DNA from: Alphaproteobacteria bacterium
GTDB taxonomy: Bacteria > Pseudomonadota > Alphaproteobacteria > ATCC43930 > CGMCC-115725
Reading direction: 5' to 3'
NCBI GenBank assembly: GCA_019237175.1
Contig: JAFAHP010000130.1
Location: 1-14,090 of the forward strand
Length of the DNA stretch: 14,090 bases
Under the pieces are notes generated by a model, which saw only the letters and a program-made list of their open reading frames with translations, did not search any database and had not been told where the DNA came from. Shown in pieces: positions 7,154-14,090 of this stretch (positions are counted from its first letter, which is position 1; each line of letters starts with the position of its first letter). The translations under genes were made by a program, and so were the position numbers.

Positions 7154-7528
7154 GCCGCCGTTATCGGATCGGCAGAGCCGGCGTCAGTATTCTTCCCTGT
7201 GACGCTGCGCCGGTGACGGCCGGCGTTCCGAGCCATCGGCACCAACTGGGGGCGATGCGGCTCGTCTGCTGCGGGAAGGAAGGCGCCGCAACGCTAAGGC
7301 AGAGGAGCTTTCGACAGGGCCTGCTGGCGGCCTCGAAACTCGGTACGAAGTTGGAAACGGGCGCCTTGCAAACGCGGCCGCGATCCGCAAGGATCTGGTG
7401 GTCTTTTGCGGGGGATGCGCAGCGAGATTTGAACCAGGCGCCGGAGCCTCGCGCGGCGGCCGTCCTTTGACGGCAGCGCGCGTTCGTCACCGGCCCCTCC
7501 CGTTCGTGGATATTGGATCGACAGGCAC
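7154..7528. other. Gene-free stretch / probable mreB leader region
   Basis: No convincing gene lies between the sigma terminator and mreB. The overlapping frames on both strands are Arg/Pro/Ser-rich and lack ribosome sites or family motifs. Visible structures are GCGTCA (7181-7186) with TGACGC (7200-7205), the 10-bp palindrome CGCGGCCGCG (7373-7382), and GATCC-GCAA-GGATC (7382-7395), a short hairpin with a GNRA-type tetraloop. A TTGACG at 7467 resembles a -35 box but has no -10 at the right distance. The mreB promoter should be in here, but I cannot place it. Confidence 0.5.
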
Positions 7529-8569
7529 ATGCTCGGAAGAATGCTGGGCTTTTTGTCCGCCGATATGGCGATCGACCTCGGCACGGCGAACACCTTGGTC
7601 TACGTGAAGGGTCGGGGCATCGTGCTCAACGAGCCTTCGGTGGTTGCCATCGCGAATGTTAAGGGGCGCAAGCAAGTATTAGCGGTTGGGGAAGAAGCCA
7701 AGCAAATGCTTGGCCGCACCCCTGGCTACATCCAGGCCATCCGCCCGCTGCGCGACGGCGTAATTGCCGATTTTGAAGTCACAGAGGAGATGATCAAGCA
7801 TTTCATCCGCAAGGTGCACAATCGCCGAAGTTTTGCGACCCCGCAGGTGGTGGTGTGCGTTCCCTCCGGATCAACGGCTGTCGAACGACGCGCCATTCAG
7901 GAATCGGCCGAAAGCGCTGGTGCGCGGCGCGTTTTTTTGATCGAGGAGCCGATGGCGGCGGCGATTGGAGCCGGTCTCCCCGTCACCGAACCGACCGGAT
8001 CGATGGTCGTCGATGTTGGAGGTGGGACGACTGAAGTGGCAGTCTTATCGCTCGGCGGCATCGTTTACTGCCGTTCGGTCCGCGTCGGCGGTGACAAAAT
8101 GGATGAGGCCATCATCGCCTATATCCGCCGCAACCATAATCTGCTTGTCGGCGAGAGCAGTGCAGAGCGGATCAAAAAAGAGATCGGATCGGCGTGTATG
8201 CCCGAGGACGGCGAGGGACGGCTTATGGAGATCAAGGGCCGCGATCTGATGAATGGCGTGCCGAAAGAACTTGTTATAAGCGAACGACAGGTTTCCGAGA
8301 GCTTAGCCGAGCCGGTCGGCTCTATCGTTGAGGCCGTCAAGGTGGCGCTGGAACACACCGCACCTGAGCTTGCGGCCGACATCGTCGATAAGGGGATCGT
8401 GTTGACCGGAGGCGGCGCCTTACTCGGCAATCTTGACGTAGTCTTACGCCATGCCACCGGGCTTCCGGTCTCTATAGCAGACGATCCGCTGAGTTGTGTG
8501 GCGCTCGGTACGGGCCGAACCCTCGAAGAAATGAAGACGCTTAGATCGGTGTTGATCAACGCTTGGTAG
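7529..8569 (+). CDS. mreB: Rod shape-determining protein MreB
   Basis: Bacterial actin that forms membrane-bound filaments and orients lateral cell-wall synthesis. The 346-residue product is full length. Actin-fold motifs are clear: phosphate-1 loop DLGTANT at 16-22, phosphate-2 loop DVGGGTTE at 162-169, and adenosine loop TGGGALL at 293-299. The N-terminal MLGRMLGFLSADMAI is the usual alphaproteobacterial form, with hydrophobic residues that help membrane contact. The ATG at 7529 is preferred on this match; a second ATG four codons on would also work, and the ribosome site (ACAGG) is weak. It is the first gene of the rod-shape operon, with 140 bases before mreC. Confidence 0.97.
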   Translation: MLGRMLGFLSADMAIDLGTANTLVYVKGRGIVLNEPSVVAIANVKGRKQVLAVGEEAKQMLGRTPGYIQAIRPLRDGVIADFEVTEEMIKHFIRKVHNRRSFATPQVVVCVPSGSTAVERRAIQESAESAGARRVFLIEEPMAAAIGAGLPVTEPTGSMVVDVGGGTTEVAVLSLGGIVYCRSVRVGGDKMDEAIIAYIRRNHNLLVGESSAERIKKEIGSACMPEDGEGRLMEIKGRDLMNGVPKELVISERQVSESLAEPVGSIVEAVKVALEHTAPELAADIVDKGIVLTGGGALLGNLDVVLRHATGLPVSIADDPLSCVALGTGRTLEEMKTLRSVLINAW

Positions 8570-8709
8570 CAGTTTGCTGATAGAGATCTCGAAAGGCCGA
8601 GTCCGATGGGTGACAGCGTCATCGCACCGCCTGCACCGGCTACTGTAGATTGTTCTCGCGAACACGCCGGTCGGCTGCACCGATCGGATTAAGGTGCGAC
8701 GAGGGCGAG

Positions 8710-9603
8710 GTGATACCACTCTCGATGTTGCGCCGCTCGGCGGCTCAACGGTTGATTGCGCCGCTGCTTGTCGTTTTCTCCGTGACGATGATTGTCCTCG
8801 GAAAAGTCGACCAGACGCTCTTCGAGCAGCTTCGCATCTCGGCGACCGATTACGCCGCGCCTTTGCTCGACGGCTTATCGCGGCCGTTTGTCGCGATAAC
8901 CGACGTTGCCGAACGGGCGCGGGCGATGATCGACACCTATCACAGAAATGTCTCGCTAACGGAAGAAAACACCAGGTTGTTACACTGGCGGCAGGCGGCA
9001 CTCGCGTTGGCCGAAGAGAATAAAGCGCTGCGCGATTTGTTGAAGCTTGCGCCCGAATCCGCTCGTTCTTTTGTGTCGGCGAGGGTGATCGCGAGTTCCG
9101 GCGGCGCGTATTTGCGGAATTTATTGGTTGACGCCGGCAGTGAGAATGGGATTGCGCGGGGCCAAGCCGCGGTGGTCGGCGAAGGTTTGATCGGCCGCGT
9201 ATCGGAGGTCGGCACGCGCGCTGCCCGCATTTTGCTGATCACCGATCTAAACTCCCGTGTTCCAGTCGTCGTCGAGCGGTCCGGGCAGCGAGCGATCCTC
9301 GCCGGCGACAATTCAGAAAAGCCCGCGTTGTGGTTTATCGAACCGGCTGCCCCGCTCAGAATTGGGGACCGCATCGTCACTTCAGGCGAAGGCGGGATAT
9401 TTCCTCCGGGACTCCCGGTCGGGATCGTCTTCGCCGTCGAACCCGGGCAGCCGCGGGTCGAGCCTTATCGCCGACCGTCGCAAGTCGAGTATGTCCGCAT
9501 CGTCGACTATGGTCTTGCTCAGGGATTGCCAATGCCGGTGGCAGCACCGCGCGGCGCCCCGCACGCGGCGCCGACCGGCATCGGCAGGACGAGCCACCGT
9601 TAA
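8710..9603 (+). CDS. mreC: Rod shape-determining protein MreC
   Basis: Bitopic inner-membrane protein whose periplasmic part activates PBP2/RodA and links them to MreB. Numbered from GTG 8710 (297 residues): a membrane helix at about 15-31 (LIAPLLVVFSVTMIVLG), a coiled coil at about 68-113 with EENTRLL and EENKALRDLL, then the beta-rich MreC domain with NLLVDAGSENGI, GRVSEVG, ILLITDLNSRVPV and GGIFPPGLPVGIV. The tail is Ala/Pro-rich. The start is uncertain. GTG 8710 has GAGGG five bases upstream. ATG 8725 gives 292 residues, with GAGG rather far off. TTG 8650 gives 317 residues without a ribosome site but with an Arg-rich cytoplasmic head, as some MreC proteins have. The stop is 5 bases before mreD. 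Confidence 0.92.
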   Translation: MIPLSMLRRSAAQRLIAPLLVVFSVTMIVLGKVDQTLFEQLRISATDYAAPLLDGLSRPFVAITDVAERARAMIDTYHRNVSLTEENTRLLHWRQAALALAEENKALRDLLKLAPESARSFVSARVIASSGGAYLRNLLVDAGSENGIARGQAAVVGEGLIGRVSEVGTRAARILLITDLNSRVPVVVERSGQRAILAGDNSEKPALWFIEPAAPLRIGDRIVTSGEGGIFPPGLPVGIVFAVEPGQPRVEPYRRPSQVEYVRIVDYGLAQGLPMPVAAPRGAPHAAPTGIGRTSHR

Positions 9604-9608
9604 CACGA

Positions 9609-10139
9609 ATGGCGTTACGCACAGAGAACGCCGCGGCGAACCCGCAGATCGGCCACCGGCCGGCTCGCCTGCTGCCGTTGCTGACGATGCTGGTTGCTAC
9701 TGTTGTCTCGCTCGCACCTGTCCCGCTACCCGGGTGGCCCGAGTTGACTCCGGCCTTTGCGCTGATGGCACTTTATCATTGGACGATTTATCGGCCGGAT
9801 CTGCTCCCGCCTGTCGCCCTGTTCGCGATCGGCGTCGGCTTCGACCTCTTATCCGGGGGCGTGCCGGGGGTGACGCCCCTCCTGCTCCTTTTGTCGCGAG
9901 CCGCCGTGCTGAGCTGTCGGCGCCGGTTTGTCAACCGCGGCTTTGCGTTTGTATGGGCTGGCTTTGCCATCCTGACTGGTGCTGCAATGTTCGGATTGTG
10001 GGGGCTCGACAGTCTGCTCGCCTGGCGACTGTCGAGCCCGAACGCGAGTGTATTCCGCGCAGCGGTTACTGTGGCGCTGTTTCCGATCGCGAGTTTCGTG
10101 CTGGGGCGGAGCCAACATGCGTTCTTGGGTCCGGCCTAA
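9609..10139 (+). CDS. mreD: Rod shape-determining protein MreD
   Basis: Small integral membrane partner of MreC in the elongasome, 176 residues, the usual size for MreD. About five hydrophobic helices are visible, for example LLPLLTMLVATVVSLAPVPL, the FALMALYHWTIYRPDLLPP segment and LFAIGVGFDLLSGGVPGVTP. The YHWTIYRPD...G.GFDLLSG pattern is characteristic of alphaproteobacterial MreD. The ATG at 9609 was chosen since it lies 5 bases after the mreC stop; the frame is open upstream, but that part overlaps mreC. Three bases separate its stop from mrdA. There is no strong ribosome site, so coupling to mreC translation is likely. Confidence 0.93.
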   Translation: MALRTENAAANPQIGHRPARLLPLLTMLVATVVSLAPVPLPGWPELTPAFALMALYHWTIYRPDLLPPVALFAIGVGFDLLSGGVPGVTPLLLLLSRAAVLSCRRRFVNRGFAFVWAGFAILTGAAMFGLWGLDSLLAWRLSSPNASVFRAAVTVALFPIASFVLGRSQHAFLGPA

Positions 10140-10142
10140 TCG

Positions 10143-12089
10143 ATGCGTGGGAAAACGACCCTTTCGGGATCCGGGTTGCAACGGGAATCGCAGCGCTATC
10201 GCCAGTTTACAAGGCGCGCTCTGGTTCTCGCAGCCGGAGAAGCACTTATGTTAGGTACCCTGGCAGCCCGACTGTTCCAGCTCCAAATTGTCGATTCCGA
10301 CCGCTATGTCGTTCTTTCTGACGAAAATCGAATCAACCTAAGGCTGCTCACGCCGCCGCGCGGGCGAATTCTCGATCGTTTTGGCATACCGCTCGCCGAC
10401 AACCGCCAGGACTACCATCTGGTCATCACCGCCGAGCAGGCGGGCAATATTCCCGCGACACTCGACGCACTGGCCGCTCTGATTGAGATCGAAGAGGCGG
10501 ATCGCGCCCGCGTGATGCGCGAGGTGCGCCGCAAACATAGCTTTGTGCCTGTGGTCGTTCGCGACAATCTGAGCTGGGACGAGATGGCGCGTGTCGAGGT
10601 CGCCGTGCCGGAGCTGCCGGGAATATCGGTCGAACAAGGACTAACTCGCAATTACCCATTTCGCGAAACCGCAGCGCACGTCATCGGCTATGTCGCAGCA
10701 GTGTCCGAAGACGAGCAGACTGGCGACCCGTTGCTGGAGCTGCCCGATTTTCGGATCGGCAAGGCCGGCATTGAAAAAGCCCAGGACGGAACGCTGCGCG
10801 GCACCGCCGGGACGCGCCAAGTGGAGATTAACGCCGTTGGCCGCGTCGTGCGCGAGCTTGCGCGCATCGACGGAGACCCGGGCCAGGATGTCGTGATCGG
10901 GCTCGACGCCGCTATGCAGGAGTTTGTTACACGGCGTTGTGCGAACGAACCGAGCGTCTCGAGCGTTTTGCTCGATGCGATCAGCGGTGAGGTCCTGGCG
11001 CTCGTGTCGAGCCCTGCTTTTGACCCCGCGCTGTTTACCGACGGCCTCAAGCCGGCAGTCTGGCGCCAGCTGTCGAGTGATTCCCGTCACCCCTTGGCCA
11101 ATAAGGCCATCGCCGGCATCTACCCACCGGGCTCGACCTTCAAGCCCGTGGCAGCGCTCGCCGCCCTGACGGCCGGCGTGCTGACACCGGAAACAGCGAT
11201 TACCTGCACCGGCCAGCTCGCGCTTGGGAATGCAGTCTTTCACTGCTGGCGCAAGGGTGGTCACGGCACCCTGCGTTTGCGCGACGCCATCAAGAAATCT
11301 TGCGACGTTTTTTTTTACGAAACGGCCCGGCGCTTGGGGATTGATCGATTAGCGGCGATGGCCAATCGCCTCGGCTATGGCGCGCCGCTTGGCATCGACA
11401 TCCCAGGCGAAAAGGGCGGGCTGATCCCTACCCAGGCGTGGAAGCTCGACACCACCGGCGCCGCGTGGCAGGCAGGCGAAACGTTGATTGCCGGGATTGG
11501 CCAAGGGTCGGTATTGGCGACGCCGCTGCAGATCGCGACAATGGTCGCCCGGCTCGTCTCGGGCCGTGCCGTGGTGCCGCATTTTTTGCGCAGCGCCGGC
11601 ATAATGACCGAGGAGGGTGGCGCCGCGCAACCTGACTTCCCCGAAATCGGGGTCGATCTCGACGCCCGCGCCCTCGTGCTCGACGGGATGAACGCGGTCG
11701 TGAACGAACCGGGTGGAACCGCTTATGCGGCGCGTATCGCTGAGCCCGAGTTCGCCATGGGCGGAAAATCGGGTACATCCCAGGTCCGCCGGATCAGCCA
11801 GTACGAGCGCGATCACGGGCTGCGCAAAATCGATGAAATTCCATGGAAGGATCGCGATCACGCTCTCTTCGTCGCGTTTGCGCCGGTTAGCACACCCCGT
11901 TATGTCTGCGCGACTGTCGTCGAGCACGCCGGCTTTGGTTCCGAAGTCGCCGCACCGATCTGCCGCGATGTGCTGCGCGAAGTCCAGCTACGCGATCCGG
12001 CGCGCCGGGTTCCCGCAAAAAATACGGTGGCGCGCTCGCTCTCCCCCACGGTGCCTCCGCTTGATGCGCTGACCACGGATCGAGGGTGA
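10143..12089 (+). CDS. mrdA: Penicillin-binding protein 2, elongation-specific peptidoglycan D,D-transpeptidase
   Basis: Class B PBP that cross-links new peptidoglycan along the side wall; the partner polymerase RodA is next in the operon. The product is 648 residues. There is a cytoplasmic head, a membrane helix at about 26-46, then the pedestal domain opening with PPRGRILDRFGIPLADN, typical of PBP2. The transpeptidase domain has all three active-site motifs: STFK with nucleophile S331 and K334, the SxN-equivalent S386-C387-D388 (SCD is normal in PBP2), and K542-S543-G544-T545. The ATG at 10143 is 3 bases after the mreD stop. A run of nine T (11308-11316) directly follows the SCD codons and could promote slippage. 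It is the expected target of beta-lactams such as mecillinam (family knowledge). Confidence 0.96.
   Translation: MRGKTTLSGSGLQRESQRYRQFTRRALVLAAGEALMLGTLAARLFQLQIVDSDRYVVLSDENRINLRLLTPPRGRILDRFGIPLADNRQDYHLVITAEQAGNIPATLDALAALIEIEEADRARVMREVRRKHSFVPVVVRDNLSWDEMARVEVAVPELPGISVEQGLTRNYPFRETAAHVIGYVAAVSEDEQTGDPLLELPDFRIGKAGIEKAQDGTLRGTAGTRQVEINAVGRVVRELARIDGDPGQDVVIGLDAAMQEFVTRRCANEPSVSSVLLDAISGEVLALVSSPAFDPALFTDGLKPAVWRQLSSDSRHPLANKAIAGIYPPGSTFKPVAALAALTAGVLTPETAITCTGQLALGNAVFHCWRKGGHGTLRLRDAIKKSCDVFFYETARRLGIDRLAAMANRLGYGAPLGIDIPGEKGGLIPTQAWKLDTTGAAWQAGETLIAGIGQGSVLATPLQIATMVARLVSGRAVVPHFLRSAGIMTEEGGAAQPDFPEIGVDLDARALVLDGMNAVVNEPGGTAYAARIAEPEFAMGGKSGTSQVRRISQYERDHGLRKIDEIPWKDRDHALFVAFAPVSTPRYVCATVVEHAGFGSEVAAPICRDVLREVQLRDPARRVPAKNTVARSLSPTVPPLDALTTDRG
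11308..11316 (+). repeat. Nine-T homopolymer inside mrdA
   Basis: An uninterrupted T9 tract in otherwise GC-rich coding sequence, encoding Val-Phe-Phe-Tyr just after the SCD active-site motif. Loss of one T would lead to a stop at 11350-11352 and gain of one T to a stop at 11342-11344, in each case cutting the protein before its KSGT motif. Confidence 0.85.
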
Positions 12090-12092
12090 GTA

Positions 12093-13247
12093 TTGGCTGT
12101 CCTGCCTCCTGAATTCGGGCGTTCGAAATCCGCGTTTGTCGAAAGGATTCTCGGCTTGCGCTGGAACGTCGTCCTCCTGCTGTCTTTGGTGGCGGGCATC
12201 GGCGTCGCAGCACTGTATTCGGCGGCCGACGGCAATATGCAGCCTTGGGCTACCAAGCAAATGACCCGGTTCGCGATTGCTCTCGCTCCAATGTTAGGTG
12301 CCGCACTGCTCGGGCTTCGGAGATGGTTTCGCATCGCCTATTGGACCTATATCGTAACCTTAGTTTTGATTGTCGCTGTCGATATGCGCGGCTTTGTTGG
12401 AATGGGGGCCCAGCGATGGATCGATCTCGGCATAATTCAATTGCAGCCATCCGAGTTGATGAGCATCACACTGGTATTGTCATTAGGCCGTTACTTTCAT
12501 AGTCTATCTGATGAAAATATTAGCAAACTTCGGTATTTTATCTTACCCTCTTTGATGACATTGATACCGACCGTCCTCGTTCTTAAACAACCTGATCTTG
12601 GGACGGCAATGGTTATCTTGATGAGCGGCATTGTTGTGATGTTTATCGCCGGCGTGCGTTTACGGCTATTTGCTATATGTATTTCCGTAGTAGGTATGTG
12701 CTTACCCATCGTATGGAAGGCATTACGCGATTATCAAAAACTAAGAATTTACACTTTTCTTGATCCAGATAGCGACCCTCTTGGCGCCGGCTATCACATT
12801 CTGCAATCAAAGATTGCCTTGGGTTCGGGTGGTTTGTTTGGCAAAGGCTTCCTGCTCGGGACACAGAGCCATTTAAGCTTCTTACCGGAGAAGCAAACCG
12901 ATTTCATCTTTACCACCCTGGCCGAGGAATTTGGACTGATTGGCGGTTTCATGCTGCTGGCTCTCTACGCGGCCTTGATCGCCTATGGATTCGTGATTGG
13001 TTTGCGATGCCGTAGCCACTTTGGACGGCTTCTCTGCCTCGGAATCGTCACCAATTTCTTTCTCTATGTATTCATAAACATCGCGATGGTAACGGGTCTG
13101 ATCCCAGTGGTCGGCATTCCCTTACCGCTTATCTCGTACGGCGGTACCGCGATGCTGACGGTAATGATTGGCATGGGCTTGATGATGAGCGTCTATCTTG
13201 ATCAGGATGTGCGTTTGAACCGGGTGGGAGAAGCTCACACCGATTAA
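12093..13247 (+). CDS. rodA: Rod shape-determining protein RodA (SEDS peptidoglycan glycosyltransferase)
   Basis: Multi-pass membrane polymerase that makes glycan strands from lipid II and works in a complex with PBP2. The 384-residue product has about ten hydrophobic helices. SEDS/RodA hallmarks are the GAQRWIDLG and QPSELMSI loop, KQPDLGTAMV, the large periplasmic loop with GAGYHILQSKIALGSGGLFG, FLPEKQTDFIF with D270 matching the catalytic Asp of E. coli RodA, and the PLPLISYGGTAML signature near the end. The start is TTG at 12093, supported by GAGG at 12082-12085 and a 3-base gap from the mrdA stop; no internal ATG fits the family start. Codon use changes sharply within the gene: about 12480-12780 is AT-rich (19 of 60 bases are G/C in 12481-12540). 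The FtsW paralogue is excluded mainly by context and the match to RodA. Confidence 0.95.
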   Translation: MAVLPPEFGRSKSAFVERILGLRWNVVLLLSLVAGIGVAALYSAADGNMQPWATKQMTRFAIALAPMLGAALLGLRRWFRIAYWTYIVTLVLIVAVDMRGFVGMGAQRWIDLGIIQLQPSELMSITLVLSLGRYFHSLSDENISKLRYFILPSLMTLIPTVLVLKQPDLGTAMVILMSGIVVMFIAGVRLRLFAICISVVGMCLPIVWKALRDYQKLRIYTFLDPDSDPLGAGYHILQSKIALGSGGLFGKGFLLGTQSHLSFLPEKQTDFIFTTLAEEFGLIGGFMLLALYAALIAYGFVIGLRCRSHFGRLLCLGIVTNFFLYVFINIAMVTGLIPVVGIPLPLISYGGTAMLTVMIGMGLMMSVYLDQDVRLNRVGEAHTD

Positions 13248-13337
13248 CGAGGGCACGGGACGTAGATTTTCCATCGCGCCGCCAAAGGGCGCCGCCTAGG
13301 ATTGCGATCGGCCGATTGGCCGCTTCGGAGGGAGAAG

Positions 13338-13946
13338 ATGGCCGACAAAGACCCGGCAGAAGGTGGACGGCGCTTGCACGTGACAACCCTGTTGGTTGCA
13401 TCGCGTCGGGCGCTGGACAACGCGCTTGCCGAACTTGGCTTCCCCGAGGACGACGACCGGGTCGTCGAGCACGATGGCCGGTTGGCATTTCTGACCTGTT
13501 CGCACGAGGAGGACAGCGACGATTTGTTCGCGCTGATCGCCGAGCTGTCGGCGCGCGGCGAGAGCTGGGAACTGCAGTCACGCATCGACACCGAACCCGG
13601 AAGGGCGATTTACCAATCATTATCCCGCTACCGGTCGGTCGAAGCGATCGACGCATCGGTCGAGGAAGAGACGGAACCGGCAACTCCCGAATCCCCCGCT
13701 TACGATGTCGAGACCGGGGAGGGGTTGGCCGCGCTCAAGCGGGTGCTGAAGCGCATCGAGCCGGCCGACGCGTTCGCGACGATCCGACCCGGGAGTGACG
13801 GACGCGCCACCGCCCGGATCCTGCGGCGCGGCTCGCGGCGTCTTTTAGCGAGCGCCATCGCGCAAGACGAAGCGACACTGCGCAGTGTAATCCGCGAGAT
13901 CTTGCCCAACGTCATGCTCGATGTGGCGATGAAGCCGCCGGCCTAG
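13338..13946 (+). CDS. Protein of unknown function downstream of rodA
   Basis: I do not recognise this 202-residue protein. The ATG at 13338 has a strong ribosome site (GGAGGGAG, 13327-13334) and GC-rich third positions through most codons, so it is very likely a real gene. It has no signal peptide and no membrane helix, so it is probably cytoplasmic. An N-terminal part (about 13-85) reads like an alternating alpha/beta domain, with VTTLLVASRRALDNALAELG, RLAFLTC and DDLFALIAELSARGESWELQ. An acidic linker (about 105-125, EEETEPATPESPAY) follows, then a second part (about 130-200) ending in a VIREILPNVMLDVAM helix/strand. It starts 90 bases after rodA in the same direction and may be the last gene of the operon, but nothing in its sequence ties it to cell-wall work. 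Confidence 0.75.
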   Translation: MADKDPAEGGRRLHVTTLLVASRRALDNALAELGFPEDDDRVVEHDGRLAFLTCSHEEDSDDLFALIAELSARGESWELQSRIDTEPGRAIYQSLSRYRSVEAIDASVEEETEPATPESPAYDVETGEGLAALKRVLKRIEPADAFATIRPGSDGRATARILRRGSRRLLASAIAQDEATLRSVIREILPNVMLDVAMKPPA

Positions 13947-14090
13947 CCTGGCTGTGTCACTGCTGGACGCTGTTTCTTCGGCACAAAGGCCTGCGCTAGT
14001 CAAGTTTTAGACGATGCGGGCGCGGCATTCGCCAAAGCCGATCGAAACAAAGCCGGGTTTGCGGCAGTGCGCGCGGAATATCGCCTCGTC

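Noticed and set aside
7111..7490. Open frames of 119 codons (+, 7111-7470) and 109 codons (-, 7161-7490) in the gap before mreB
   Set aside because: The plus frame starts at the terminator stem, both are Arg/Pro/Cys-rich without motifs, and neither has a ribosome site.
11298..11306. Altered SxN motif (SCD) in PBP2
   Set aside because: SCD is the standard form of this motif in elongation-type PBP2 proteins.
13947..14090. Possible extra gene at the window end: a minus-strand C-terminus (stop at 14007-14009), a plus frame from ATG 14014, or in-frame continuation beyond the TAG at 13944
   Set aside because: Several frames on both strands are open to the edge and all look equally plausible. None has a ribosome site or motif, and the in-frame continuation has no start codon near its beginning. 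The window is too short to decide.

Overview
The window is a GC-rich, gene-dense stretch that looks like an alphaproteobacterial chromosome. The grounds are the MreB N-terminus, the gene order mreB-mreC-mreD-mrdA-rodA, and the long form of UrtB. A Rhodospirillales-like host is plausible, but the genus cannot be fixed from sequence alone. There is no insertion sequence, phage gene, CRISPR array, rRNA or tRNA that I can support.

Layout. (1) Positions 2-5377, + strand: the urea ABC transporter operon urtA(partial)-urtB-urtC-urtD-urtE, with start and stop codons overlapping or nearly touching. UrtA is the periplasmic binder, UrtB and UrtC are the membrane channel, and UrtD and UrtE are the ATPases. 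No urease gene lies on the downstream side. (2) Positions 5389-6108, - strand: an orphan OmpR-type response regulator, convergent with urtE. (3) Positions 6109-6302: a divergent control region. It holds an 8-bp inverted repeat and an AT-rich segment with TTAC repeats at helical spacing, a good candidate operator for the regulator. (4) Positions 6303-7025, + strand: an orphan ECF-type sigma factor with an unusual 80-residue basic tail, ending at a strong intrinsic terminator. (5) Positions 7026-7528: about 500 bases without a convincing gene. (6) Positions 7529-13247, + strand: the rod-shape (elongasome) operon mreB, mreC, mreD, mrdA (PBP2) and rodA, complete and with catalytic residues intact. 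(7) Positions 13338-13946: a conserved-looking protein of unknown function, followed by 144 unassigned bases.

How the genes work together. The urt products import urea as a nitrogen source under ATP hydrolysis. The mre/mrd/rod products form the lateral-wall machine: MreB filaments position MreC, MreD, the glycan polymerase RodA and the transpeptidase PBP2. The response regulator and sigma factor between the two operons share one divergent control region. A link from them to either neighbour is inference only.

I found no clearly new multi-gene system; both large operons are well-known types. The parts most worth a second look are the divergent regulator/sigma control region, the sigma factor tail with its hairpin cluster, the AT-rich patch inside rodA with its TTG start, and the unknown gene after rodA.
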